Below are positions 47,539-55,401 of a stretch of DNA of 64,000 nt, piece after piece. Each line of letters begins with the position of its first letter. Positions within the stretch are counted from its first letter, which is position 1. The notes beneath the pieces are model-generated. The model was given only the letters and a program-made list of their open reading frames with translations, searched no databases and was not told where the DNA came from. Source of the stretch: Gammaproteobacteria bacterium (GTDB lineage Bacteria; Pseudomonadota; Gammaproteobacteria; UBA4575); assembly GCA_033344735.1 (NCBI GenBank), contig JAWPMW010000001.1, forward strand, positions 2,176,171-2,240,170. Direction: 5' to 3'. The position numbers and the translations under genes are program-made.

Positions 47539-47733
47539 TTAGCTTGGCCGCGCAGAGGTAAATACAGATTCAAGAATATCCTCCCATTCTTCTGGAGTAT
47601 CTTTAAAAGGCGGTCTTACATCCATTTGGAAAAATATTTCGCCTTGTCGAGCACGTTTTTCTAGTTCAGCTTTTAATTCATCAAAGCTTTGCATGCCGTG
47701 ATCCTGCATAAGAATTTCACTTAATGAGAGCAT
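47539..47733 (-). CDS. Small protein of unknown function in the Cas6-like operon
   Basis: 64 residues, ATG three bases after the TauD-like stop and stop three bases before the Cas6-like start, so translation is coupled across all three. The sequence has a helical N-terminus (SFDELKAELEKRARQGE) and an end FKDTPEEWEDILESVF. No cysteines, no signal peptide, no known motif. A small RNA- or protein-binding partner is possible. Confidence 0.7.
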   Translation of the reverse strand: MLSLSEILMQDHGMQSFDELKAELEKRARQGEIFFQMDVRPPFKDTPEEWEDILESVFTSARPS

Positions 47734-47736
47734 TAT

Positions 47737-48606
47737 TTATTGACCATTAAATAATCTATTAAAGGAACGAGCACGATACATGACTCGTTGTTTCTGAGGA
47801 ATATTCCCATTTGTAAAGGCGCTACGTCCATGAAGTATATTGTTACAGATCAATCCTTCCCCAGGTTGTAGTATGTAATGAATGACGAAAACACTATCCG
47901 TGAGTAACTCTTCTATCATACTGACTGCCTGCTGAACCCTGCTATCTTGCTTCCAATCAATACTGCGGGATCTGGAGGTATAACGCATTTGTAATGTATT
48001 GCTTGAGCTATCTCGATAGAAAACAGGTCCAATTTGAGCAGGACGTACTTGTTGGCCATTTTCGATATTAGCAGGAATTCTCAGCGCGTCAGGTTGCATT
48101 AAAGCTGCCACCAGGTCAGGATTTTTATCATGCAGTTGAATGTAAATAAGCTCATGATTAATAAGCATATTTTCTCCTCCTGAAGGCGCATTTTGAATGC
48201 AATGAAGAAGAAATGAGCGAATATGTTCATGTATAGCGTTGTAGTAGCCATCAGTATGCCAATTAAGTGCATTGGCTGTGTAGGGGATATAGCCACGTGC
48301 GCGACCTAAGTCCATGACTTTTATGGAAGAAATACTGTCATTATCAGCACATAGGTTTTGGTCGAGTGCACTCATACCTATTTGGTCAGCCATTTTTCTG
48401 ATCGATGCTTTATTTGCGAGTGATGGTTGCTGGAGGCTGTATATAGCAAAATTGTCGTGCTGGCATTGTTTACTCAGACTTTCAAGCTCTTGTTGCGATA
48501 AGGATGCTGGGTTTTGAATAGCTACAGGCTGCAATTGAGTCTGGATAGTGCGATGAGCCAACTTAGATTCCCGCCATTTTGAATAGTCTGTTTCGAAGTC
48601 GAGCAT
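47737..48606 (-). CDS. TauD/TfdA-family 2-oxoglutarate dioxygenase
   Basis: 289 residues. Fe(II) triad: H117 and D119 in NALNWHTDGYYN, and distal H259 in NNILHGRSAF, with a downstream arginine (about 274-278) to bind 2-oxoglutarate. The family includes taurine and gamma-butyrobetaine dioxygenases, but the substrate cannot be read. It is the first gene of the minus-strand operon, divergent from dsrA with 387 bases between. If it releases sulfite from a sulfonate, that would fit a sulfur oxidiser; this is a guess. Confidence 0.85.
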   Translation of the reverse strand: MLDFETDYSKWRESKLAHRTIQTQLQPVAIQNPASLSQQELESLSKQCQHDNFAIYSLQQPSLANKASIRKMADQIGMSALDQNLCADNDSISSIKVMDLGRARGYIPYTANALNWHTDGYYNAIHEHIRSFLLHCIQNAPSGGENMLINHELIYIQLHDKNPDLVAALMQPDALRIPANIENGQQVRPAQIGPVFYRDSSSNTLQMRYTSRSRSIDWKQDSRVQQAVSMIEELLTDSVFVIHYILQPGEGLICNNILHGRSAFTNGNIPQKQRVMYRARSFNRLFNGQ

Positions 48607-48993
48607 AAGTGAAGAGCTAATTAAGTTTGAATAGTTTGCGAGCTGGTTAACGTTTTGCTTATTTATATATTACGACGACCAAACTCTAACATTAATTCAA
48701 GGTAGTTTGATTAACCAAAGTTGTAACTGGAATGTCTCTGTAACTAACTGTTATATATGTATAAAATATAGTTTAAGTCAGCCTGTTAGTAAGGGGTTAT
48801 TATAAAATTTTATGTCGCTATATCCCTGTTGAGATAAGTTAGGTAACCCCCCGCACCCCATAGGTAGGATTTTGATCTTTACCCGTCAACTCTAGACTCC
48901 TATCCCATACACAGCCGGTGGATTAGGCTGTTCTGCGCGTGGAATAAAATAACCCCCAAGTTATAAATTAACTGGTGAATAGGAGAAATAAAA
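48607..48993. promoter_or_regulatory. Divergent regulatory region between the TauD-like operon and dsrA
   Basis: 387 bases with no gene. It must hold the dsr promoter and the promoter of the divergent operon. A tataaaat box is near 48802-48810. A small inverted repeat (acagcc and ggctgt, 48911-48931) sits about 65 bases upstream of dsrA; the ribosome-binding site aggaga is at about 48981-48986. I could not assign a promoter with confidence. Confidence 0.45.
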
Positions 48994-50253
48994 ATGGCTG
49001 ACCAGCATCATGATACCCCAATGCTTGATGAGTTAGAAAATGGACCATGGCCTAGTTTCATATCTGGAATCAAGCGTCTTCGTGATAAGCATGACGACAC
49101 TAGAATCAATGGCATGGCAAATGACTTATTAGGTCAGTTAGAGCACTCATACGAAACTCGTAAGGGTTACTGGAAAGGTGGAACAGTCAGTGTATTCGGA
49201 TACGGATCAGGCATTATTCCAAGATTTTCAGAAGTAGGTAGCTCATTCCCAGAGTCAAAAGAATTTCACACATTACGTGTCCAGCCACCTGCAGGTAACT
49301 ACTACACTACTGACATGCTTCGTCAGCTAGGTGATAGCTGGGAAAAATGGGGGTCAGGTCTAGTCACATTCCACGGCCAAACAGGCAATATTATGTTTAT
49401 CGGTACTTCAACCGAAAATACACAACACTTCTTTGATGAGATTAATGAATACGGTTGGGACTTGGGTGGCGCAGGCCCATGTGTTCGAACAGGTATGTCT
49501 TGTGTAGGTGCTGCACGTTGCGAGATGTCTGGTTTAGATGAAATGAAAATTCATCGTACTCTTCTTAATAACTTCACTGATGATGTTCACCGTCCAGCAC
49601 TTCCATATAAGTTCAAGTTCAAAGTATCTGGATGTGGTAATGACTGCATGAACTCTATTGAGCGTTCTGACTTTGCGATTATTGGTACTTGGCGCGATGA
49701 CATGAAAGTAGACCAAGAAGAAGTTAAAAAATTCGTGGCACGCAAAGGCCGTGAATATGTAATTGATAATGTTATTACACGTTGCCCCACTAAAGCGTTG
49801 TCATTAAAAGATGACGATACTATGGATGTTGATAATCGTAACTGTGTTCGTTGTATGCATTGCATGAACGTCATGGTGAAAGCACTCTCGCCAGGTGACG
49901 ACCAAGGTGCAACTATTCTTATTGGTGGAAAGCGTACACTTAAGATTGGTGATTTAATGGGAACTGTCGTTGTTCCATTCATGAAGCTTGAGACTGAAGA
50001 AGATTATGAAAAGCTAACTGAAATGGCTGAAGAGACTATCGACTTCTGGGCAGAGAATGGTCTAGAGCACGAGCGCTGTGGTGAGATGGTAGAGCGTATT
50101 GGTCTGGTAAACTTCTTAGAAGGCGTTGGTATCGAAGTTGATCCAAACATGGTCAACGATCCTCGCCAAAGTTCATATGTCCGTATGGATGGCTGGGATG
50201 AAGAAGCTGAGAAGTGGTTTAACCGAAAAGCAGAAGAGAAAGCAGCAAGCTAA
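48994..50253 (+). CDS. dsrA: Dissimilatory sulfite reductase alpha subunit DsrA (reverse type)
   Basis: 419 residues. The sirohaem-[4Fe4S] ligands are C170 and C176 (TGMSCVGAARCEMSG) and C214 and C218 (SGCGNDCMNS). The ferredoxin-like insert has C264 and the cluster C284/C287/C290 (NCVRCMHCMN). In sulfur oxidisers DsrAB runs in reverse, oxidising sulfur bound to DsrC to sulfite. The association with dsrEFH and dsrL supports the oxidative direction. First gene of the dsr operon; dsrB follows after 95 bases with a hairpin in between. Confidence 0.98.
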   Translation: MADQHHDTPMLDELENGPWPSFISGIKRLRDKHDDTRINGMANDLLGQLEHSYETRKGYWKGGTVSVFGYGSGIIPRFSEVGSSFPESKEFHTLRVQPPAGNYYTTDMLRQLGDSWEKWGSGLVTFHGQTGNIMFIGTSTENTQHFFDEINEYGWDLGGAGPCVRTGMSCVGAARCEMSGLDEMKIHRTLLNNFTDDVHRPALPYKFKFKVSGCGNDCMNSIERSDFAIIGTWRDDMKVDQEEVKKFVARKGREYVIDNVITRCPTKALSLKDDDTMDVDNRNCVRCMHCMNVMVKALSPGDDQGATILIGGKRTLKIGDLMGTVVVPFMKLETEEDYEKLTEMAEETIDFWAENGLEHERCGEMVERIGLVNFLEGVGIEVDPNMVNDPRQSSYVRMDGWDEEAEKWFNRKAEEKAAS

Positions 50254-50302
50254 TTTTGCACATCGAAAAAAAGAATTTTAATTTCTATTATTTTAAGTCA
50301 CT

Positions 50303-50328
50303 AAAGCCTGCGCACCAATGCAGGCTTT
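50303..50328. other. Hairpin between dsrA and dsrB
   Basis: A nine-base perfect stem (aaagcctgc and gcaggcttt) with an eight-base loop (gcaccaat) in the 95-base gap between dsrA and dsrB. There is only a short T run after it, so full termination is doubtful. It could be an attenuator, an RNA-processing site or a stabilising structure that protects the dsrA 3' end. The dsrB Shine-Dalgarno (ggaga) is near 50335. Confidence 0.75.
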
Positions 50329-50348
50329 TAGTTCGGAGATAAAAAACA

Positions 50349-51422
50349 ATGGCACAAGATCATCGACCACCTATTGAATCAGGATGTCCAGACGGCTTCC
50401 AATATATGCATCCAGTTATGCGCAAGAATTACGGCGATTGGGATTATCATGAGCATCCGCGACCGGGTGTTTTATTACACGTAGCAAAAAATGGCGATCA
50501 AATTTGGACTGTACGTGCAGGTACACAACGTATCCTTGATGTATTCACACTGCGCACGCTATGTGATATCGGTGATAAGTTTGCAGATGGATATGTACGT
50601 TTCACTATTCGTTCAAACATTGAATACATGGTGGCAGACGAAGCAAAAGTACAACCAATGATTGATGCTTTAGAAGCAGAAGGTTTTGTTGTTGGTGGTA
50701 CTAAGAACTCAGTTGCAATGATTTCTCATACTCAAGGTTGGTTGCATTGTGATATTCCAGGCACTGACGCATCAGGTGTTGTTAAGGCAATGATGGATGA
50801 GCTTATTGATGAGTTCAAAGAAAACAACATGCCTAACCGCGTACATATCACAACATCTTGCTGCCAAATTAACTGTGGTGGCCAAGGTGATATTGCAATT
50901 AACGTTCAGCACACTAAGCCGCCGAAGATTAATCACGACTTAGTATCAAACGTATGTGAGCGACCTTCAGTGGTTGCGCGTTGCCCAGTAGCAGCGATTA
51001 GACCAGCATTGGTAAATGGTAAGCCTTCTTTAGAAGTAGATGAGAAGAAGTGCATCTGTTGTGGTGCTTGCTTCCCACCATGCCCTCCAATGCAAATTAA
51101 TGATGCAGAACATTCAAAATTAGCAGTTTGGGTCGGTGGTAATCACTCAAATGCTCGTGGAAAGCCTACATTCCAAAAACTTGTTGCTGCTGGTATCCCC
51201 AACAACCCGCCTCGATGGCCTGAAGCAACAGCGATAGTTAAACGTATTCTTCGTGCTTATAAAGAAGATGCACGTGATTGGGAAAGAATTAACGATTGGG
51301 TTGAGCGCGTAGGTTGGCCTCGATTCTTTGAGTTAACAGGACTTCCATTTACCAAGTTCCATATTGATAACTGGAGAGGTGCACGTCGAAGCCTTAACTC
51401 TTCAACCCATATTCGTTTCTAA
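50349..51422 (+). CDS. dsrB: Dissimilatory sulfite reductase beta subunit DsrB (reverse type)
   Basis: 357 residues. Cluster cysteines are visible at C134 (WLHCDIPG) and C171/C172/C176 (TTSCCQINCGG), and the ferredoxin insert at C212 and C235/C238/C241/C245 (KKCICCGACFPPCPP). It forms the alpha2beta2 enzyme with DsrA in the cytoplasm. dsrE follows 17 bases later. Base use is like the rest of the operon, with no sign of recent transfer. Confidence 0.98.
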   Translation: MAQDHRPPIESGCPDGFQYMHPVMRKNYGDWDYHEHPRPGVLLHVAKNGDQIWTVRAGTQRILDVFTLRTLCDIGDKFADGYVRFTIRSNIEYMVADEAKVQPMIDALEAEGFVVGGTKNSVAMISHTQGWLHCDIPGTDASGVVKAMMDELIDEFKENNMPNRVHITTSCCQINCGGQGDIAINVQHTKPPKINHDLVSNVCERPSVVARCPVAAIRPALVNGKPSLEVDEKKCICCGACFPPCPPMQINDAEHSKLAVWVGGNHSNARGKPTFQKLVAAGIPNNPPRWPEATAIVKRILRAYKEDARDWERINDWVERVGWPRFFELTGLPFTKFHIDNWRGARRSLNSSTHIRF

Positions 51423-51439
51423 GGTAAGGGAGTTTATTG

Positions 51440-51832
51440 GTGAAATTTGGAATATTAGTTAATGAAGGCCCTTACACACATCAGGCCTCTGACTCGGCGT
51501 TTGAATTTGCTAAAGCAGCGATTGAAAAAGGCCACGAAGTATTTCGTGTTTTCTTCTATCATGACGGCGTGAATAACGGTACTTCACTTGCAGTTCCTCC
51601 GCAAGATGATCGCCATATACCGAATAGATGGTCCGAGCTAGCGAAAGATCACAGCGTTGATTTAGTGCTGTGTGTCGCAGCAGCGCAACGTCGCGGCATG
51701 TTAGATGAAGACGAAGCTAAGCGTAATGGTAAAACTTCAAATAACGTAGCAGAAGGGTTTCGTATTTCTGGACTTGGCCAGTTAATCGAAGCTGGAATTC
51801 AAGCAGACCGTATGGTCGTGTTTGGCGACTAG
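51440..51832 (+). CDS. dsrE: Sulfur relay protein DsrE
   Basis: 130 residues starting at the GTG at 51440, which has GGGAG seven bases upstream; a TTG at 51437 gives one residue more but worse spacing. The reactive cysteine is C78 (DLVLCVAAAQRRG), the same position as known for Allochromatium DsrE. It carries sulfur as a persulfide and, with DsrF and DsrH as an alpha2beta2gamma2 complex, hands it to DsrC. Related to TusD. Found in sulfur oxidisers, not in sulfate reducers. Confidence 0.96.
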   Translation: MKFGILVNEGPYTHQASDSAFEFAKAAIEKGHEVFRVFFYHDGVNNGTSLAVPPQDDRHIPNRWSELAKDHSVDLVLCVAAAQRRGMLDEDEAKRNGKTSNNVAEGFRISGLGQLIEAGIQADRMVVFGD

Positions 51833-51848
51833 TTAAGGGAGATTTATT

Positions 51849-52268
51849 ATGGAAGACGGTGATCAAGTCATAAAAAAATTCATGTATATGAACCGTAAGG
51901 CCCCTTACGGAACAATCTACGCATTAGAATCTTTAGAGGTTGTATTAATTGCTGCAGCATTTGATCAAGACGTTAGTCTTGTATTTGCAGATGACGGTGT
52001 TTACCAGCTTATGAAGGGTCAAAATACAGATGATATTGGGATGAAAAACTTTTCTCCTACTTACTCTGCATTAGGTGATTACGACATTAAAAAGATTTAC
52101 ATCGAAAAAGAATCTTTAGATGAGCGTGGATTATCATTAGAAGATTTACAAGATTTAAAGTACGAAGATGAAGATGATGATTGGGCAGAGAAAGATTCCA
52201 TTCATCTTGTTTCACGCGAAGAACTTGCTGAAGTGATTGATCAGCAAGATGTCGTATTTAGTTTTTAG
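51849..52268 (+). CDS. dsrF: Sulfur relay protein DsrF
   Basis: 139 residues, TusC-like, with the fold marked by VIKKFMYMNRKAPYGTIYALESLEVVLIAAAFDQDVSLVF. It contains no cysteine, so it must be structural within DsrEFH. The tail is long and acidic (LKYEDEDDDWAEKD). Overlaps none; dsrH follows by 12 bases. Cytoplasmic. Confidence 0.95.
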   Translation: MEDGDQVIKKFMYMNRKAPYGTIYALESLEVVLIAAAFDQDVSLVFADDGVYQLMKGQNTDDIGMKNFSPTYSALGDYDIKKIYIEKESLDERGLSLEDLQDLKYEDEDDDWAEKDSIHLVSREELAEVIDQQDVVFSF

Positions 52269-52280
52269 AGGATCACGTAT

Positions 52281-52589
52281 ATGGCAATGCTACATACAGT
52301 TAATAAAAGCCCATTCGAAAGAAATTCACTTGAGTCTTGCTTGCGTTTAGCTAAGTCGGGTAGTTCTGTACTGCTGACTGAAGACGGTGTCGTTGGTGCA
52401 ATGCAGGGTACTAAGTATTCAAAAAACGTTGCAGATGCAATGACAAATGTTTCTTTTTATGTGCTTGGTCCAGACTTGAAAGCACGTGGATTAAGTGAAA
52501 GCAACATTGTGGATGGTGTCAAAGTAGTGGATTACAGCGGTTTTGTCGATTTAGCAGCAGAGCACGAATCAGTGCAAGCTTGGCTGTAA
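52281..52589 (+). CDS. dsrH: Sulfur relay protein DsrH
   Basis: 102 residues, TusB-like. The conserved cysteine C20 (NSLESCLRLAKSG) fits the proposed sulfur-binding position of DsrH. It completes the DsrEFH hexamer that passes persulfide sulfur to DsrC. GAGG lies upstream of the ATG. The dsrC start follows after 78 bases. Confidence 0.95.
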   Translation: MAMLHTVNKSPFERNSLESCLRLAKSGSSVLLTEDGVVGAMQGTKYSKNVADAMTNVSFYVLGPDLKARGLSESNIVDGVKVVDYSGFVDLAAEHESVQAWL

Positions 52590-52667
52590 TTTATAAATTA
52601 TTGGTTCTTGTTATTACAACTAAGAATCTAGATTTGCGATTAGCAATAAAACGATAGGAGATATCAC

Positions 52668-53000
52668 ATGGCAATAGAAGTCGATGGTCAAAGTTATGAG
52701 ACTGATGAAGAGGGTTACTTAGCGGATTTGAATCAATGGAGACCTGAGCTTGCAACAGCTATGGCTGATGCTGATGGCGCACCTCTTGATGAAAATCACT
52801 GGGAAGTAATCAACTTTCTTCGTGAGTACTATGAAGAGTATCAAATTGCTCCAGCAGTACGTGTACTAACCAAAGCAATTGGTAAGAAATTAGGTAAAGA
52901 TAAAGGTAATAGTAAATATTTATATGAATTATTTCCTTATGGTCCTGCAAAGCAAGCATGTAAATATGCGGGTCTTCCTAAGCCAACTGGCTGCGTATAG
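52668..53000 (+). CDS. dsrC: Sulfur carrier protein DsrC
   Basis: 110 residues. The flexible C-terminal arm contains two redox cysteines, C98 and C109 (KQACKYAGLPKPTGCV), 11 residues apart as in active DsrC. It receives sulfur from DsrEFH, presents it to DsrAB and is then recycled by the DsrK/DsrL system. A strong AGGAG lies upstream. A terminator-like hairpin follows (53013-53042), so dsrC closes the first, probably more abundant, part of the operon. A paralogue without these cysteines lies at 46449-46790. Confidence 0.98.
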   Translation: MAIEVDGQSYETDEEGYLADLNQWRPELATAMADADGAPLDENHWEVINFLREYYEEYQIAPAVRVLTKAIGKKLGKDKGNSKYLYELFPYGPAKQACKYAGLPKPTGCV

Positions 53001-53012
53001 GTTAGTTTGTTG

Positions 53013-53042
53013 AAACCGAGTAAGCATTTGTTTACTCGGTTT
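53013..53042 (+). terminator. Terminator-like hairpin between dsrC and dsrM
   Basis: An eleven-base perfect stem (aaaccgagtaa and ttactcggttt) with an eight-base loop in the 73-base gap after dsrC, followed by tgtttc. It may stop a part of the transcripts so that dsrABEFHC RNA exceeds dsrMKLJOP RNA, or act as a processing and stabilising element. Partial, not full, termination is likely, because the same operon continues downstream and no promoter is clear. Confidence 0.8.
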
Positions 53043-53073
53043 TGTTTCAAATACGCTTTAGTATTTTTATAAA

Positions 53074-53799
53074 ATGTCTATTTTATTTGCTATATTATTT
53101 TATGCTGCAACAGCTATCTTAGTGTTTGGTCTTGCGTATCGTATCCGCAAATATATTAAAACCCCCGCGCCACTTAAAATTCCTACTACACCTGCTCCAA
53201 CGTCGACACCGGGTGTTGCGTTTCGCATGATAAAAGAAATTACTATTTTTGAAAGCCTATTTAAATCCAACAAATGGATTTGGTTGTTTGGATGGTTATT
53301 TCACTTCGGCATGCTATTGGTTTTATTACGCCACCTGCGTTACTTCACCGATCCAGTATGGTGGTGGGTTTCATTGCTGCAACCATTTGGTAAGTATGCA
53401 TCGATTGCCATGCTTGTAGGATTAGGTGGGTTATTGCTTAGACGTATTGTAGTAGATCGCGTTCGTTATATTTCGGCACCTTCAGATTATTTAATGTTAT
53501 TGCTTATTATTGGTATTGGTGCAACAGGTGCGTTAATGACATTTGTGACTCATACAGACATTGTTACATTGAAATCATACATGTTAGGTTTGATGGTGTT
53601 CGATATAAGAACCATGCCTACTGATACAATTTTAGTTATTCATCTATCATTAGTGATTTTATTGATGGCAATATTCCCAATTTCTAAACTGTTACATGCG
53701 CCGGGCGTATTCTTTAGCCCTACACGAAATCAGGTTGATAATCCACGTGAAAAGAGACATATCTCTGCATGGGCAATCAAGTTGGAATCTTCCAAATAA
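53074..53799 (+). CDS. dsrM: DsrM, cytochrome b membrane subunit
   Basis: 241 residues with about five membrane helices. Histidines in helices (LFHFGMLLVLLRHLRYF, FVTHTDIVTLK, VIHLSLVILL) are likely heme b ligands, as in NarI-like proteins. With DsrK it forms the core of the DsrMKJOP complex and links cytoplasmic DsrC redox chemistry to the quinone pool. The N-terminal helix is at residues 2-23. dsrK starts 20 bases after. Confidence 0.94.
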   Translation: MSILFAILFYAATAILVFGLAYRIRKYIKTPAPLKIPTTPAPTSTPGVAFRMIKEITIFESLFKSNKWIWLFGWLFHFGMLLVLLRHLRYFTDPVWWWVSLLQPFGKYASIAMLVGLGGLLLRRIVVDRVRYISAPSDYLMLLLIIGIGATGALMTFVTHTDIVTLKSYMLGLMVFDIRTMPTDTILVIHLSLVILLMAIFPISKLLHAPGVFFSPTRNQVDNPREKRHISAWAIKLESSK

Positions 53800-53819
53800 G
53801 AAATTAAAAGAGTAGAAGA

Positions 53820-55364
53820 ATGGCCGCCGCTAAATTTGATGTCCCAGAGTTAAAGGAATATCCCATTATTCCAAAGTTGCAAAAAGATGCGATGGCGCAC
53901 AGCGCTCCTTATGTAGCTAAAGAACAGTTTCAAACACAGTTAGGTTATCCGGGTGAGTTAGTTGACAATTGGCAACAAGTTGCCATAGATAAAATGGGCG
54001 AGCTAACAGAAAAATACCGTTCGCTACAAGTGTTTCTTGATTCATGTGTTAAGTGTGGAGCTTGCACTGATAAATGTCATTACTATTTGGGTACTACTGA
54101 TCCTAAGAACATGCCAGTAGCACGCCAAGATTTATTCAGAAAAGTTTACCGTCGCTATTACACTCTGGCAGGCAAATTAGTGCCTAAGCTAGTGGGCGCA
54201 GAAGATCTGACTGAAGAAGTACTTGATGATTGGTATACCTATTTCCATCAGTGTTCACAATGTCGTCGCTGTTCTGTGTATTGTCCATATGGAATTGATA
54301 CTGCAGAAATTTCTATGGCTGCACGTGAAGTTATGGATGCCGTCGGTAAAGGACAAAAATATTGCAATGAGATTATTGGTAAGGCTCAAACCTTAGGTAA
54401 CAACTTAGGGTTACCAGAACCTGCGTTGATTGATACTTTAGAAGGTCTAGAGGAAGACATCGAAGACGAAACAGGCGTGCAGGTTAAAATGCCATTGGAT
54501 GTAAAGGGCGCTGATGTTTTGTTGATTACTCCATCTGCTGATTTTTTTGCAGAGCCACATATTGATGGTTTGATTGGTTACGCAAAAGTGTTTCATGAGG
54601 CGGGAATTTCTTGGACGATGAGTTCCTATGCAAGTGAAGCTGCTAATTTTGGTATGTTCATTGGAAGTTACGAGAATATGCAGAAACTGGCTTTACGTAT
54701 TCGTCAGGCAGCACTTGATTTAGGTGTAAAGCGTATTGTGTTTGGAGAATGTGGACACGCATGGCGTGTTGCGTATAGTTTTTTAAATACACTAGCAGGA
54801 CCATTTGATTTCTTAGATTCAAACTATCCTGTACCACAGCATATTTGTGAGGTAACTCATGGTCTGATTCAAGATGGGAAACTCAATTTAGATAAATCTA
54901 GAAACGACCACATGGTTTTAACGTATCACGATTCATGTAATGTCGCGCGAGCATCACGCATGGGCGACACAGCAGGAGGTCAATTCACCATTCCTCGCGA
55001 CATTATCAAAGCAAGTTGTAATCATTTTTATGATATGCCTGAGCATGCCATTAAAGAAGGCACTTACTGCTGCGGTGGTGGAGGCGGATTGTTAACAGAT
55101 GATTTAATTGAATTGCGAGTGAAGGGTGCTATGCCTCGAATGCAAGCACTTAAACAAGTCACAGAGCAGAACGGTGTGACCCATATGGCAGCAATTTGTG
55201 CGATATGTAAAAGCCAGTTCTCTAAAGTATTTCCATATTACGATTTCCAGATGGACCAGATTGTTAGTGTCCATCAACTCGTCAGTAACGCCATTGTTTT
55301 AACCGGTCAAACAGATGGTGATAGTGATGATGAAGATTCAAAAGACGCTGAAGAAGCGGCTTAA
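53820..55364 (+). CDS. dsrK: DsrK, HdrD-like iron-sulfur subunit
   Basis: 514 residues. Two [4Fe4S] ferredoxin sites (CVKCGACTDKCHYYLG near residue 78, CSQCRRCSVYCPYG near 144) and the C-terminal CCG domains (HDSCNVARASRM, CCGGGGGLL, CAICKSQFSK). Such domains hold the noncubane cluster that works on disulfides in heterodisulfide reductases; the likely substrate here is the trisulfide or disulfide of DsrC. A very acidic tail (SDDEDSKDAEEAA) ends the protein. Confidence 0.96.
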   Translation: MAAAKFDVPELKEYPIIPKLQKDAMAHSAPYVAKEQFQTQLGYPGELVDNWQQVAIDKMGELTEKYRSLQVFLDSCVKCGACTDKCHYYLGTTDPKNMPVARQDLFRKVYRRYYTLAGKLVPKLVGAEDLTEEVLDDWYTYFHQCSQCRRCSVYCPYGIDTAEISMAAREVMDAVGKGQKYCNEIIGKAQTLGNNLGLPEPALIDTLEGLEEDIEDETGVQVKMPLDVKGADVLLITPSADFFAEPHIDGLIGYAKVFHEAGISWTMSSYASEAANFGMFIGSYENMQKLALRIRQAALDLGVKRIVFGECGHAWRVAYSFLNTLAGPFDFLDSNYPVPQHICEVTHGLIQDGKLNLDKSRNDHMVLTYHDSCNVARASRMGDTAGGQFTIPRDIIKASCNHFYDMPEHAIKEGTYCCGGGGGLLTDDLIELRVKGAMPRMQALKQVTEQNGVTHMAAICAICKSQFSKVFPYYDFQMDQIVSVHQLVSNAIVLTGQTDGDSDDEDSKDAEEAA

Positions 55365-55401
55365 ACAAGTTAAACGATATTAGCTAACTAGGAGCAAAGT
55401 T

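Noticed and set aside
48911-48931. Inverted repeat in the dsrA leader as a specific operator
   Set aside because: The arms are only six bases and the loop nine; similar short repeats are expected by chance in 64 kb. I only mention it under the regulatory region.
46846-48993. Possible CRISPR array near the Cas6-like gene
   Set aside because: I looked for regularly spaced direct repeats of 25-40 bases on both sides of the gene and across the window and found none; no cas1, cas2, cas3 or Cascade genes either.
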